The notes beneath the pieces are model-generated. The model searched no databases, was not told the DNA's origin, and worked only from the letters and a program-made list of their open reading frames with translations. From an uncultured beta proteobacterium (GTDB taxonomy: Bacteria > Pseudomonadota > Gammaproteobacteria > Burkholderiales > Burkholderiaceae): DNA of 27,832 nt. The first letter of the stretch is position 1. Each line of letters opens with the position of its first letter. Below are positions 1 to 12,000 of this stretch, in pieces. The stretch is taken from the NCBI GenBank assembly GCA_903892315.1, contig CAITHY010000126.1:1-27832 (forward strand), in the 5' to 3' direction. Both the position numbers and the translations under genes were made by a program.

Positions 1-35
1 ACCCTTTTACTTATCTTTAACTCAAGAAGCTTCAC

Positions 36-1853
<1,818 letters not shown>

Positions 1854-1870
1854 GCTCACTCCAGCTACAT

Positions 1871-1900
1871 AACAAAAGTCACCTCCGGGTGGCTTTTGTT
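1871..1900 (+). terminator. Intrinsic terminator after typA
   Basis: A 13-base arm AACAAAAGTCACC pairs with GGTGGCTTTTGTT across a 4-base loop (TCCG), with one G-T wobble. The arms carry A-rich and T-rich ends, so it would work as a rho-independent terminator, at least for typA. Confidence 0.85.
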
Positions 1901-1962
1901 CTTCATTGAAATCAAAGCTATAAATTCATCATTTGTAAGTTAAAAAATAAAATTAGAGATAC

Positions 1963-4314
1963 ATGCTGCCATCCATTGAACAACGCCTTGCCCAAGAACT
2001 TTCTGCTAAACCTGCTCAAGTAGCTGCTGCAATTGCATTGATGGATGAGGGTGCTACCGTACCGTTCATTGCTCGTTATCGTAAGGAGGCCACCGGCGGC
2101 TTAGATGACACGCAATTGCGTTTATTAGAAGAGCGTTTGAGTTATCTTCGCGAACTAGAGGATCGTCGCAAAACCATTGTGGCTTCCATTGAGGAGCAGG
2201 GCAAGATGACGCCGGAGTTACTCAAGGCCATCATGCTGGCAGAGGACAAGACTCGTTTGGAAGATCTCTATCTGCCATATAAGCCCAAGAGAAGAACCAA
2301 AGCGCAAATCGCTTTAGAGGCTGGCTTAGAACCATTAGCAAATGACTTATTGTCTAACCCCAAATTAGATCCTGAAGCAGAGGCCGCAAAATATCTCAAG
2401 GAAGCGTTTCAGGTGGATGGTGTTGATAACCCAGGGGTGCCAGATACCAAGACCGCCCTTGAAGGCGCTCGTCAAATTCTGATGGAGCGTTTTGCAGAAG
2501 ATGCTGCATTAGTTCAATCTCTCAGAGAATATTTGCAAGATCATGGGGTTGTCGAATCTAAAGTGATTGCTGGCAAAGAGCAAGAGGGCGAGAAGTTTGC
2601 GGATTACTTTGATTATTCCGAGCCGATTAAAGCGATTCCCTCTCATCGTGCTTTAGCCCTATTTAGAGGTCGTCGCGAACAGATGTTGATGGTTAACCTA
2701 CGCCTAGACACTGAGGAAGAAAAGCCCAAATGGGACTCGCCGCATAATCCTTGTGAAAGCCGGATAGCCAATCATTTCAAGATCAAAAATGAAGGACGAG
2801 CTGCTGATGCCTGGTTGGCGGATACAGTGCGCTGGACCTGGCGCATCAAGTGCTCACTACATTTAGAGTCAGAGTTGATGACAGCACTGCGTGAGCGTTC
2901 AGAAACTGAAGCGATTAATGTATTTGCCCGCAACCTTAAAGACCTGCTACTTGCTGCACCTGCTGGTCCAAGGGTAACCATTGGTCTTGACCCTGGAATG
3001 CGAACTGGTGTCAAGGTGGCGGTAGTTGATGCTACAGGAAAAGTGGTTGATACCGAGGTCATTTTTCCCCACCAGCCTAAAAATGATTGGGCGGGTTCGT
3101 TGCATACCCTGGCTAAGTTAGCGGAGAAGCACAATGCCACTTTGATCTCCATTGGTAACGGCACTGCATCTCGTGAGACCGACAAATTAGCGCAAGAACT
3201 CATTAAAGCTAAACCAGAACTCAAACTCACCAAAATTGTTGTCTCAGAAGCGGGTGCATCGGTTTACTCGGCATCAGAATACGCCTCAAAAGAATTGCCA
3301 GGCATGGATGTATCGCTGCGCGGAGCAGTATCGATTGCACGTCGCTTGCAAGACCCCTTGGCTGAGTTAGTGAAGATTGATCCTAAATCGATTGGCGTGG
3401 GTCAGTACCAGCATGATGTCATGCAAACCCAGTTGGCTAAATCTTTAGTTGCAGTAGTTGAGGATTGCGTGAACGCGGTCGGTGTTGATGTGAACACCGC
3501 CTCAGCCCCATTGCTGGCAAGAGTTTCCGGCTTAAGCTCTACAGTGGCTGAAGGCATAGTAGCCTATCGCGATAGCAAGGGCGCATTTAAATCTAGGGTC
3601 GATCTCAAGAGCGTTCCTCGTCTGGGGGATAAGACTTACGAGCAAGCTGCTGGATTCTTGCGCATCATGAATGGTGATGATCCATTAGATGCTTCTGCAG
3701 TGCACCCTGAATCCTATCCTTTGGTAGAAAAGATTCTGAAGGATATTCAGAAGGGTGTGAAAGAAGTAATTGGTGATGCCAGCTTGCTGAAGTCACTTTC
3801 CCCAGAAAAGTATGCCGACGGTCAGTTTGGCCTGCCTACCGTTACCGACATTATTAAAGAGCTAGAAAAGCCGGGCCGTGATCCACGCCCAGAATTTACA
3901 ACCGCCACCTTTAAAGACGGCGTTGAAAAAATCGGCGATCTGAAGCCTGACATGATTCTTGAGGGCGTGGTTACTAACGTCGCCGCTTTTGGCGCCTTTG
4001 TAGACATTGGCGTGCATCAAGATGGCTTGGTGCACATTTCCGCTTTATCTAATACCTTCATAAAAGATCCGCATAGCGTGGTGAAGGCAGGGCAGGTAGT
4101 CAAGGTGAAGGTTCTGGAGGTGGATGAGAAGCGCAAACGTATCGCGCTAACGATGCGTTTGGCCGATGAAGCCCCAAGAGAAGGCGCCAAGCCTGAACAA
4201 AGAGCCCCAAATCGTCCTAGAGCGACAGAACACAGAAAGCCACAGGAGAATGGAAGGCAATCACCCCCAATTAATAATGCAATGGCGGCTGCGTTCGGTA
4301 AGCTTAAGAAATAA
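1963..4314 (+). CDS. tex: Tex family S1 RNA-binding transcription accessory protein
   Basis: This 783-aa protein matches Tex, a conserved cytoplasmic nucleic-acid-binding factor related to eukaryotic Spt6. The N-terminal Tex region includes [19 protein letters not shown] (about residues 31-49) and [17 protein letters not shown] (101-117). A YqgF/RNase H-like domain starts at [12 protein letters not shown] (338-349). A helix-hairpin-helix region spans about 500-568, and an S1 domain ([20 protein letters not shown] onward) spans about 667-732. The tail after 735 is charged and rich in Pro, Arg and Gln, probably disordered. The ATG at 1963 gives the usual family N-terminus; its ribosome binding site (AGAGA) is weak. 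The gene sits downstream of the typA terminator and so probably has its own promoter. Length is normal for the family. Confidence 0.96.
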   Translation: MLPSIEQRLAQELSAKPAQVAAAIALMDEGATVPFIARYRKEATGGLDDTQLRLLEERLSYLRELEDRRKTIVASIEEQGKMTPELLKAIMLAEDKTRLEDLYLPYKPKRRTKAQIALEAGLEPLANDLLSNPKLDPEAEAAKYLKEAFQVDGVDNPGVPDTKTALEGARQILMERFAEDAALVQSLREYLQDHGVVESKVIAGKEQEGEKFADYFDYSEPIKAIPSHRALALFRGRREQMLMVNLRLDTEEEKPKWDSPHNPCESRIANHFKIKNEGRAADAWLADTVRWTWRIKCSLHLESELMTALRERSETEAINVFARNLKDLLLAAPAGPRVTIGLDPGMRTGVKVAVVDATGKVVDTEVIFPHQPKNDWAGSLHTLAKLAEKHNATLISIGNGTASRETDKLAQELIKAKPELKLTKIVVSEAGASVYSASEYASKELPGMDVSLRGAVSIARRLQDPLAELVKIDPKSIGVGQYQHDVMQTQLAKSLVAVVEDCVNAVGVDVNTASAPLLARVSGLSSTVAEGIVAYRDSKGAFKSRVDLKSVPRLGDKTYEQAAGFLRIMNGDDPLDASAVHPESYPLVEKILKDIQKGVKEVIGDASLLKSLSPEKYADGQFGLPTVTDIIKELEKPGRDPRPEFTTATFKDGVEKIGDLKPDMILEGVVTNVAAFGAFVDIGVHQDGLVHISALSNTFIKDPHSVVKAGQVVKVKVLEVDEKRKRIALTMRLADEAPREGAKPEQRAPNRPRATEHRKPQENGRQSPPINNAMAAAFGKLKK

Positions 4315-4320
4315 TGATTC

Positions 4321-4361
4321 TTTAGAGAATTCCTCCCTACTGCGGTAGCAAATTCTCTAAA
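4321..4361. repeat. Nested hairpin between tex and the Bug gene
   Basis: Perfect 11-base arms TTTAGAGAATT (4321-4331) and AATTCTCTAAA (4351-4361) enclose a second small hairpin, CTAC-TGCG-GTAG (4337-4348). There is no clear T-run on either side, so it is not a textbook intrinsic terminator. It begins 7 bases after the tex stop and probably shapes the tex mRNA end. The loop side also holds CCTCC, complementary to a Shine-Dalgarno sequence. Confidence 0.6.
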
Positions 4362-4402
4362 ATATTGCTTTGTATGTTCAATCACGTAAGACAAGGATTC
4401 AT

Positions 4403-5395
4403 GTGAAAATGTCTCGATCTATTTTCCGTATTGCAGCGATTTCACTATGCGCGTTAGGCGTTAGTATTTCTACTGCAATGGCAGCTGATTTCCCTGGTGA
4501 TCGTCCAATTACTTTAGTGGTGCCATTTTCAGCTGGCGGTCCAACCGATAAAGTGGCTCGTGAGCTAGCTTTAGCCATGGGTAAACAACTCAAAGGTCAA
4601 GTGATCGTAGATAACAGTCCTGGTGCTGGCGGCACGATTGCAGCAAAGCGCGTCATTAATTCGAAGAATGATGGTTACACATTGCTGATTCACCATATTG
4701 GTATGTCTACAGCCCCAGCTTTGTATAAGAACTTGGGCTTTGATCCAATGACCGATTACGAATATCTTGGTCAGGTAGCCGACGTACCGATGATTTTGGT
4801 TGGCAATAAAGATTTACCCCCTAAGAGCTACCAAGAACTCCTCCCTTATATGAAGGCAAATGTAGGCAAGATTGCTTACGCAAATGCAGGCGTAGGTTCT
4901 GCTAGCCACTTATGCGGTTTGCTCTTTATGAGCCGTATTCAGTTGGATCTAACTACTGTTCCTTACAAAGGCACTTCGCCAGCACTAACTGATTTGATCG
5001 GTGGCCAAGTGCAATTGATGTGTGATCAGACAACTAACTTATCGGGCCAACTAGCAACGAATGCGGTGAAGCCTTATGGCACAACTACAATGCAACGCAT
5101 TAAAGCTTTTGAGAAGATTCCAACTCTCAATGAGCAGGGCTTAAAAAACTTTGAAGTGAAGGTATGGCATGGTGTTTATGCTCCTAAAGGCACCCCAAAA
5201 GCAGAGATGGATAAGTTGGTCAAAGCATTGCAAGGCGCTATTCAGGACCCGCTATATAAGCAACACATGGCTGATTTGGGTGTTGAGATTCCATCGCAAG
5301 CAAGCGCCACTCCAGAAGGCTTGAAAAAGCATCTGAAGGCGCAGATTGATTTGTGGACACCAATTATTAAAGCTGCAGGTGTTTACGCAGACTAA
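4403..5395 (+). CDS. Bug/TctC family periplasmic solute-binding protein
   Basis: This is a member of the Bug (TctC) family of periplasmic receptors, which are greatly expanded in Burkholderiales and bind small carboxylates and related solutes. The GTG at 4403 (MKMSRSIF...) is chosen because AAGGA at 4393-4397 lies 5 bases upstream. An ATG at 4409 (11-base spacing) and one at 4370 are alternatives. Residues 1-27 form a Sec signal peptide ending STAMA. The mature protein has the family hallmarks FPGDRPITLVVPFSAGGPTD, VDNSPGAGGTIAAK and VPYKGTSPALTDLIGG. The mature length of about 303 aa is normal. No TctA/TctB membrane partners are adjacent, so it may be an orphan receptor, as is common in this group. 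The ligand cannot be read from sequence. Confidence 0.92.
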   Translation: MKMSRSIFRIAAISLCALGVSISTAMAADFPGDRPITLVVPFSAGGPTDKVARELALAMGKQLKGQVIVDNSPGAGGTIAAKRVINSKNDGYTLLIHHIGMSTAPALYKNLGFDPMTDYEYLGQVADVPMILVGNKDLPPKSYQELLPYMKANVGKIAYANAGVGSASHLCGLLFMSRIQLDLTTVPYKGTSPALTDLIGGQVQLMCDQTTNLSGQLATNAVKPYGTTTMQRIKAFEKIPTLNEQGLKNFEVKVWHGVYAPKGTPKAEMDKLVKALQGAIQDPLYKQHMADLGVEIPSQASATPEGLKKHLKAQIDLWTPIIKAAGVYAD

Positions 5396-5423
5396 GATGT
5401 GGGTGGTACGCTCCTTAAATAAT

Positions 5424-5447
5424 AAAACCGCCTTTGGGCGGTTTTTT
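5424..5447. terminator. Bidirectional intrinsic terminator between convergent genes
   Basis: AAAACCGCC (5424-5432) pairs with GGCGGTTTT (5437-5445) around the loop TTTG, followed by a T6 run on the + strand. The A-run on the other arm gives a T-run on the minus strand. It can therefore serve both the Bug gene (+) and the transglutaminase operon (-), whose last stop is at 5471. Confidence 0.88.
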
Positions 5448-5470
5448 ATTGAGAGCAGAATGGAGGGAGC

Positions 5471-6391
5471 TCAAGCGGTTATGGGCATCACCGTTACCGC
5501 TACCTCTAGCGTGTGGTCCGCTCCACCATGAATCACGCCGCGAATAGGGGAGACATCTGAGTAATCTCTTCCTTGGGCCAAGTGAACATAATCTTCCCCA
5601 GGAGTTCCATAGCCCCAACGGTTATTGGTTGGGTCTAGATCACACCAAACACCCTTACCCAGAACGCCATTTTCATCCATATTGGGAACATAAACTGATA
5701 CCCAGGCATGTGAAGCATCGCCGCCAATCAGTCTTGCTTGACCAGGCGCAGGATTGGTCAAAATATAACCACTCATATACTTTGCTGGAATACCGATGCT
5801 GCGAAGAGACGCAATCAAAATATGTGCAAAGTCTTGACATACGCCTTCACGTTTCTTTAATGCCTCTAGTGCGGGAGTATTGATGTCAGTACTTTTGCTG
5901 ACATAGTGAAATTCACTATAAATGCGCCTCATTAAATCAATGGCAGCATCCAAGATGGGTCTGCCAACTGTGAAATTTTTCCGAGCAAATTCGGCAAACT
6001 CTGGCCTTAAGGTAATAAATGGGGATGTGAATAAGAATTCTGAGGCAGCATCCCATTGGGTATTGGAATGATAGCGAAAGTATTCGCGGACCAGCTCCCA
6101 GGCTGCCGTTTCCTGGGGCTTAGGACCACATATAGCGCTAGTTGTTTCAATCAGTGACTTGGCTGTAATGAGCAATTCACTATGTCTATTTTGCAAAGAA
6201 AAGAAGGTACAAACATTTCCATGGCTATCTCTATTCTCCTCTCTCCAAGAAGGTCTAGGGCTCACCTGAACTTCGGATTTTAGTACTCGTTGTGTCTCCA
6301 GATCTGCCGGCTTGAGATGGGCAAAGTGTTGGGCAATCTCGACATTGGGATCGTATGAGTAATGGGTGTCGTGGGTAATTTCTAGCAACAT
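5471..6391 (-). CDS. Transglutaminase-like protein (third gene of the ATP-grasp/DUF2126 operon)
   Basis: The protein has a bacterial transglutaminase N-terminal domain followed by a transglutaminase core. I choose the start at 6391, giving 306 aa beginning MLLEITHDTHYSY, because that matches the family N-terminus. A start at 6424 would add 11 residues and overlap the upstream gene. The papain-like triad is visible: Cys185 in REGVCQDFAHIL, His228 in DASHAWVSVYVP and Asp253 in DLDPTNNRWG. There is no signal peptide, so it probably acts in the cytoplasm, most likely as a peptidase or amidase rather than a true crosslinker. It is the last gene of the operon, 10 bases after the ATP-grasp/alpha-E stop. 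No good Shine-Dalgarno sequence is visible, so translational coupling is likely. The substrate is unknown. Confidence 0.9.
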   Translation of the reverse strand: MLLEITHDTHYSYDPNVEIAQHFAHLKPADLETQRVLKSEVQVSPRPSWREENRDSHGNVCTFFSLQNRHSELLITAKSLIETTSAICGPKPQETAAWELVREYFRYHSNTQWDAASEFLFTSPFITLRPEFAEFARKNFTVGRPILDAAIDLMRRIYSEFHYVSKSTDINTPALEALKKREGVCQDFAHILIASLRSIGIPAKYMSGYILTNPAPGQARLIGGDASHAWVSVYVPNMDENGVLGKGVWCDLDPTNNRWGYGTPGEDYVHLAQGRDYSDVSPIRGVIHGGADHTLEVAVTVMPITA

Positions 6392-6401
6392 GATGAGCGC
6401 A

Positions 6402-9014
6402 TTACATTTGGATGCTGTATTCATTGGAGTGAATCAGATTGAAATAGCGCGCGCTAATTTCATCAGAAACATTCCAGGCAGATTGCGAACAATTGCTCAA
6501 GCAATTTCTCAGGTTGGAGAGATTGCCAAACCCATCCTGAGTCGAAAGGGCATATAAGTCGTAATCTAGTAGATTGATGACGCTGCGGGTAAGTTCATCC
6601 GGGTTATTTCGCTCTGTACCCGCAAGTTTAGATAGTCTGGCGCGCAGTGCTTTGCTAACCCAGGCGAGAGCGCGCGGATTTTCATCATCCATCACTAGCA
6701 AGCTAATTAAAGGGGCTATCTCACGACTTTGCTGATGTTGCGCATGGAAGGTAATCGTACTATCAAATAAGTTGAGTAGAGCGGTATACCCAGAGCCATC
6801 TGCAGTTGGATTAATGAGTAAGCCAGACACGATGGCTGTATCTAAAGCATTCGTCAGAAAGGCAAGCCTCTCAATATGTCTACCAATCGACAGCAATTGC
6901 CAGCCATCATCACGTGTCATACGGTCAGTTTGAGCCCCGGTAATCGCCGCTAGGCAGCTACTAGCACCATTTAATGCATCAATTGCGAGCGAAGCAGAAA
7001 AATCATTAAAGGTAGTGGCTTTATGGCAGTCGGCCTGGAATTGCTCAATACAATGATTGATAGTGCTCCACTGCTCCGGTGAGAGTCTTTCTCTCACATT
7101 GGAGGCCGTGCGCTTCATGGCATTCAGGTTATAGCCCACGCTGGTAACGCTATCACTGGCATTGAGAGAATTAATTAAAGTGCGCTCAAAAATTCGGTGA
7201 CGCATATCACTCTGATCAAAATTGCTTGGAACACCTTCAGGCACAAGTCCATAGTAGCCACATAAATTTTCTAGCCAGGACCATAATGAACGGGATGGGG
7301 TGTATTCACTATTAATATTTTCAAGGTAGAGTTTAGCCAAGCGCAGAATATTTTCACTGCGCTCGCTATAGCGCCCAAACCAATAGAGATTCTCAGCTGC
7401 GCGGCTAGTTACTAAGCGCTTGCGCATTACTTTTTCAGGGGTTTGAGTAGGGTGCTGCGCTGGTTGTTCTTGCTCTTGGGAGGGTTGCGGGCTTTGAACC
7501 CACACATCCGCACTACTGCCGCCACGTTGCATAGAAGCAATGCCTGAGTCAGTGCTGGCAATACGGGCAAGCCCACCCGGCAATACTTGCCAGCTATTAG
7601 GGCCATCACTTAAGGCAAAGACTCGCAACATATAAGAGTGAGGCTCAATCAAAGAGGCATCATTGAGATTAAATGCATTTAACCAGGTTGGCATTTGTGC
7701 CAATGGAATGTAAGTTTGCACTGTATGTTCATCTGGCTGGCGAGTGATGCGGCCCACCCATTCGTCTAATTGAGCCTGATTTAGATCGCAACCTAAGGTG
7801 GATTCATAACTTTGATGACCTGTGCCATTTGGAAAGGTTGGCTTAATGGCGCTATGTCCTAAATTCGGAATGGCGGCCTCTAGCGCAGCGCGTTCACCAC
7901 ACCACCAGGTATCCATTGCTGGAAGCTGAACTTTTTCATTGAGCAGTCTCTCGCTAATCGATGGCAAGAAGCCTAATAGTGCGGGTGACTCTAGAAAGGC
8001 TGAGCCAGGAGCATTTGCCAATACGACATTACCAGCGCGTATCACTTGCAATAGTCCGGGGATACCTAGGGTGGAATCCGAACGCAGTTCCAATGGATCT
8101 AAAAACTCATCATCCAAACGCTTGAGCAAAATATGCACAGGCTCTAAACCACGTACTGTCTTTAAAAATAAATGTTGGTCGCGAACTGTTAAGTCACCGC
8201 CTTCAACCAGGGTTAGGCCAAGATAACGAGCGAGATAGGCGTGCTCAAAGTAGGTCTCGTTATAAGGCCCTGGAGTCAGAAGAGCAATATGGGCATTACC
8301 GCCTGCTGGGCTCTCAAGCTTTAATGCATCGATTAAGTCTCTATAGGCATTGGCTAGCGGGGAAATCTGCATCAGCTCATACGCCTGCGGAAATTGCCTT
8401 GCAATAAGATTGCGATTTTCTAAAAGATATCCAAGACCGGAAGGTGCTTGGGTACGTTGAGACAGTACTGACCAGGATCCATCAGGCGCTCTTGCTAAAT
8501 CAAAAGCCATGATGTGAAGATATTTTCTATTCTCTAGCTCGACGCCATGCATGGAGCGCAAGTAACCCGGATGTCCATGAATTAATGCCGGAGGAATCAA
8601 TCCTTCCCTCAGTAAATTTTGTGGGCCATATACATCAGCCATGATGGCTTCAAGCAAGCGAGCGCGTTGCAAAACGCCAGACTGAATTTCTTGCCATGAC
8701 TCGGGGCTAATGATCAGTGGAAATAAATCTACCGACCAAGGGCGCTGCGGACCAAATTCATCGGCATAGACGTTATACGTAATGCCGTTATCCCGAATCT
8801 GTCTATTGAGTTCTTGGGTGCGCTGATCAAGATCGCTTAAGCCCGAGGGACCAAGGGATTCAAAAAAAGTTTGCCATTGAGGTAGCAGAGACCCCGATTC
8901 CCCTCGCAGCTCATCAAAGTGCCCTTCTTTAGGGGTGGGTGATAGACGGTTGATGTCCTCCGCCAGCGAAGGGTTGCTGGTGTCTTTCAAAGAATGGGTC
9001 TGAGGGTTGTCCAC
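6402..9014 (-). CDS. Circularly permuted ATP-grasp fused to an alpha-E domain
   Basis: This 870-aa protein joins two families that are often separate genes. Residues about 60-500 are a circularly permuted ATP-grasp (DUF404/DUF407, COG2308), with NGITYNVYAD (76-85), LLKRLDDEFLDPLELRSDS (296-314), GNVVLANAPGSAF (328-340) and DTWWCGE (368-374). A Gln/Pro-rich linker spans about 505-530. From 533 onward is the alpha-helical alpha-E domain (DUF403, COG2307), starting RLVTSRAAENLYWFGRYSER. ATP-grasp enzymes form amide bonds through acyl phosphates, so a carboxylate-amine ligase role is expected, but no substrate is established. The start is GTG at 9014, 11 bases after the DUF2126 stop. An in-frame stop at 9018-9020 rules out anything further upstream, and no strong ribosome binding site is visible. 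No signal peptide is seen. Confidence 0.92.
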   Translation of the reverse strand: MDNPQTHSLKDTSNPSLAEDINRLSPTPKEGHFDELRGESGSLLPQWQTFFESLGPSGLSDLDQRTQELNRQIRDNGITYNVYADEFGPQRPWSVDLFPLIISPESWQEIQSGVLQRARLLEAIMADVYGPQNLLREGLIPPALIHGHPGYLRSMHGVELENRKYLHIMAFDLARAPDGSWSVLSQRTQAPSGLGYLLENRNLIARQFPQAYELMQISPLANAYRDLIDALKLESPAGGNAHIALLTPGPYNETYFEHAYLARYLGLTLVEGGDLTVRDQHLFLKTVRGLEPVHILLKRLDDEFLDPLELRSDSTLGIPGLLQVIRAGNVVLANAPGSAFLESPALLGFLPSISERLLNEKVQLPAMDTWWCGERAALEAAIPNLGHSAIKPTFPNGTGHQSYESTLGCDLNQAQLDEWVGRITRQPDEHTVQTYIPLAQMPTWLNAFNLNDASLIEPHSYMLRVFALSDGPNSWQVLPGGLARIASTDSGIASMQRGGSSADVWVQSPQPSQEQEQPAQHPTQTPEKVMRKRLVTSRAAENLYWFGRYSERSENILRLAKLYLENINSEYTPSRSLWSWLENLCGYYGLVPEGVPSNFDQSDMRHRIFERTLINSLNASDSVTSVGYNLNAMKRTASNVRERLSPEQWSTINHCIEQFQADCHKATTFNDFSASLAIDALNGASSCLAAITGAQTDRMTRDDGWQLLSIGRHIERLAFLTNALDTAIVSGLLINPTADGSGYTALLNLFDSTITFHAQHQQSREIAPLISLLVMDDENPRALAWVSKALRARLSKLAGTERNNPDELTRSVINLLDYDLYALSTQDGFGNLSNLRNCLSNCSQSAWNVSDEISARYFNLIHSNEYSIQM

Positions 9015-9025
9015 AAACTATTGTC

Positions 9026-12000
9026 TCATCGCCGCATATCCAGCGTAAACGGAAATTCCCTGCTAGCCGGGAGGTCAATATTGGCCTGAATTCCCTCAAT
9101 AGTTCCAGGGGTATGACCCATTCTGAAGAAGCGAGATAAGCGTCGACTTTCAGCCTCATAGGCATTGATCGGGAAGTTGTCATAGTTTCGACCGCCAGGG
9201 TGAGCGACGTGATACTGGCAACCACCAACCGATCGTTTCATCCAGGTGTCAACCATATCAAATATCAATGGAACATGAATGCCAATACTTGGGTGCAGAC
9301 TAGAAGGAGGATTCCAGGCCTTGTAGCGCACACCTGCTACATATTCTCCAGCGACACCTGTTGGTTGAAGTGGTAAAGGTTCCCCATTACAAGTGATTGT
9401 GTAACGGCTTTGGTTTAAGCCAGTGACACGTAATTCAACGCGCTCTAATGAGGAGTCTACATAGCGAGCAGTACCACCCGCTGCATTTTCTTCTCCCATG
9501 ACGTGCCATGGCTCAAGCGCATTCCGCAGGGTCAGTTCAGTACCCATAACCTGTACCTGTCCGATCAGTGGGAAGCGGAACTCGAGGTGAGGCGCAAACC
9601 ATTCAGGCTTAAAGGCATAACCATGTTTTTGCATCTCTTCAATGACATCATCAAAGTCCATCTTGATGAATGTTGGCAAGAGGCAGCGATCATGAAGCTC
9701 CGTTCCCCAGCGCGTCATTGGTGCGTCATAAGGCTCATCCCAAAAGCGGGCAATCAAGGCGCGAATGAGTAATTGCTGAACAATGCTCATGTGCGCATGT
9801 GGGGGCATTTCAAAAGCACGAAGTTCTAATAAACCTAAGCGACCTGTTTGACTATCCGGTGAATACATCTTATCGATACAGAATTCGCTACGATGGGTGT
9901 TGCCGGTGACGTCAATCAAGATGTTGCGTAAGGTTCTATCAACTAGCCATGGTGGCATGCTTTGACCAAACTTCTTACGATTCTCCTGAATTTCCTTCAA
10001 TGCAATTTCTAATTCGTAAATCTGATCATTACGTGCTTCATCCACTCGTGGTGCTTGACTAGTTGGACCAATAAACATGCCACTAAATAGGTAACTCAAG
10101 CTCGGGTGGTTGTGCCAATACAAAATAAGACTGGCTAAGAGCTCAGGCTTACGTAAGAACGGACTATCCATCGGCGTAGCACCACCCATCACAAAGTGAT
10201 TGCCGCCACCTGTGCCGGTATGGCGGCCATCAGCCATAAACTTTTCAGCAGAAAGACGGGATTCAAAAGCGGCTTGATATAAGAACTCAGTATGCTCGAC
10301 CAGCTCACCCCAATTATGGGCTGGATGAATATTGACTTCAATGACACCTGGATCTGGCGTTACTTGTAACAACTTCAGGCGTGGGTCGCGTGGCGGAGTG
10401 TATCCCTCCAATACAATTTGAAACTGAAGTTCTTCCGCAGTAGCTTCTACTGCCTCTAATAAATTGAGATAGTCTTCAAGACGAGCGAGCGGGGGCATAA
10501 AGACATACAACGCGCCTGACTTGCCGCCATGTTCATTTTCTGCTTTGGGGCCATTGGAGCGCATTGGATCACGTGCTTCTACGCACATCGCTGTTCTGGT
10601 TACCCATGCAGCAGATTCTTGACGTTTTGGATGCCTTACTTCTTGCGACTGACTCCAAATCGTTTTGCCAGACCCTGTAAATCCTTTACGAATGGGTTGT
10701 TGTTGATGAACAATCGACGCTTGACTGTTTAATGGCGGTCTAGGAGCGAATGGATCTTGCTCAATCAAGTACGGATAGTCTGCTTTGCTGACCCAAGGAA
10801 GGGATTCCAGGGGCAGGCGATAACCCATTGGCGAGTCACCTGGCAGCAAATAGAGGCGATCATCGCGATATTCCCAAGGACCTGTCTTCCAAGCGGTATC
10901 AAGATAGTTTTTTCCTTCATTAGCCTCAATGGGAAGTACATAGCCCACTACAGAATCTAATTTCTGGGTGAAGACCCGCTTTAAGCGAGTACGCTCCATC
11001 TCGTCATCCAAATTAGATTTGAAGGGATCAACGTTAACTGGTAGCTTTGATTCTCGCCAGAGGTAATAAAACACATCCTCATAAGCAGGCTCGATAAATT
11101 TGTCTGCTAAGCCTAATTTCTTAGAGAGCGTGTAGACAAACTTCTCGGCATCTCTGCTGGTGTAGTTGGTAGGATGGCGCTCATCAGCAAAGAGTTTAGG
11201 ATTTTTCCAAATAGGCTGTCCATCAGATCTCCAATAGATTGATAGGGCCCAGCGAGGAAGTTGCTCTCCTGGATACCATTTGCCTTGACCAAAATGGAGG
11301 AAGCCACCATCGCCATATTCCTTGCGCAGCTTTTCTACTAAATCGGTTGCATAGCCTCGTTTAGTTGGCCCCAATGCATCCACATTCCATTCGCGTTCAT
11401 CGCGACCATTCACTGATACAAAGGTAGGCTCGCCACCCATAGTTAATCTAACATCGCCCGCCACTAATTCCTGATCAACTTTATGGCCTAGATCGACAAT
11501 CGCTTGCCACTGTTCTTCGGTGTAAGGCTTGGTTACTCGGGGCGCTTCATAAATGCGGGTGACTTCCATGGAGTGGGCAAATTGCACTTCACATTCATCA
11601 ACCCCACCTTCAATCGGCGCCGCTCCTGAAGGCTCAGGCGTGCAAGCTACGGGAATGTGGCCTTCGCCCGCAAACAAACCAGATGTAGGGTCTAAGCCAA
11701 TCCAACCAGCGCCTGGTAAATACACCTCACACCAGGCATGCAAGTCTGTGAAATCGACTTCGGTGCCGCTGGGTCCATCAAGCGCCTTGACGTCTGGCTT
11801 GAGCTGAATGAGATAGCCCGAAACAAAGCGTGATGCGAGTCCGCAAAGACGCAGCAGGTTCACCATTAACCATGCAGAGTCACGACACGAGCCGCTGCGA
11901 AGTTTTAATGTCTCATCCGGGGTTTGTACACCGGGCTCCATGCGAATGGTATAGGCAATATCCTTGTGAACTTTTTGATTGATGGCAACCAAAAAATCGA

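Noticed and set aside
2772..3233. Minus-strand 153-aa open frame inside tex
   Set aside because: Shadow of the tex coding frame; Ser/Ala-rich composition is typical of antisense reading.
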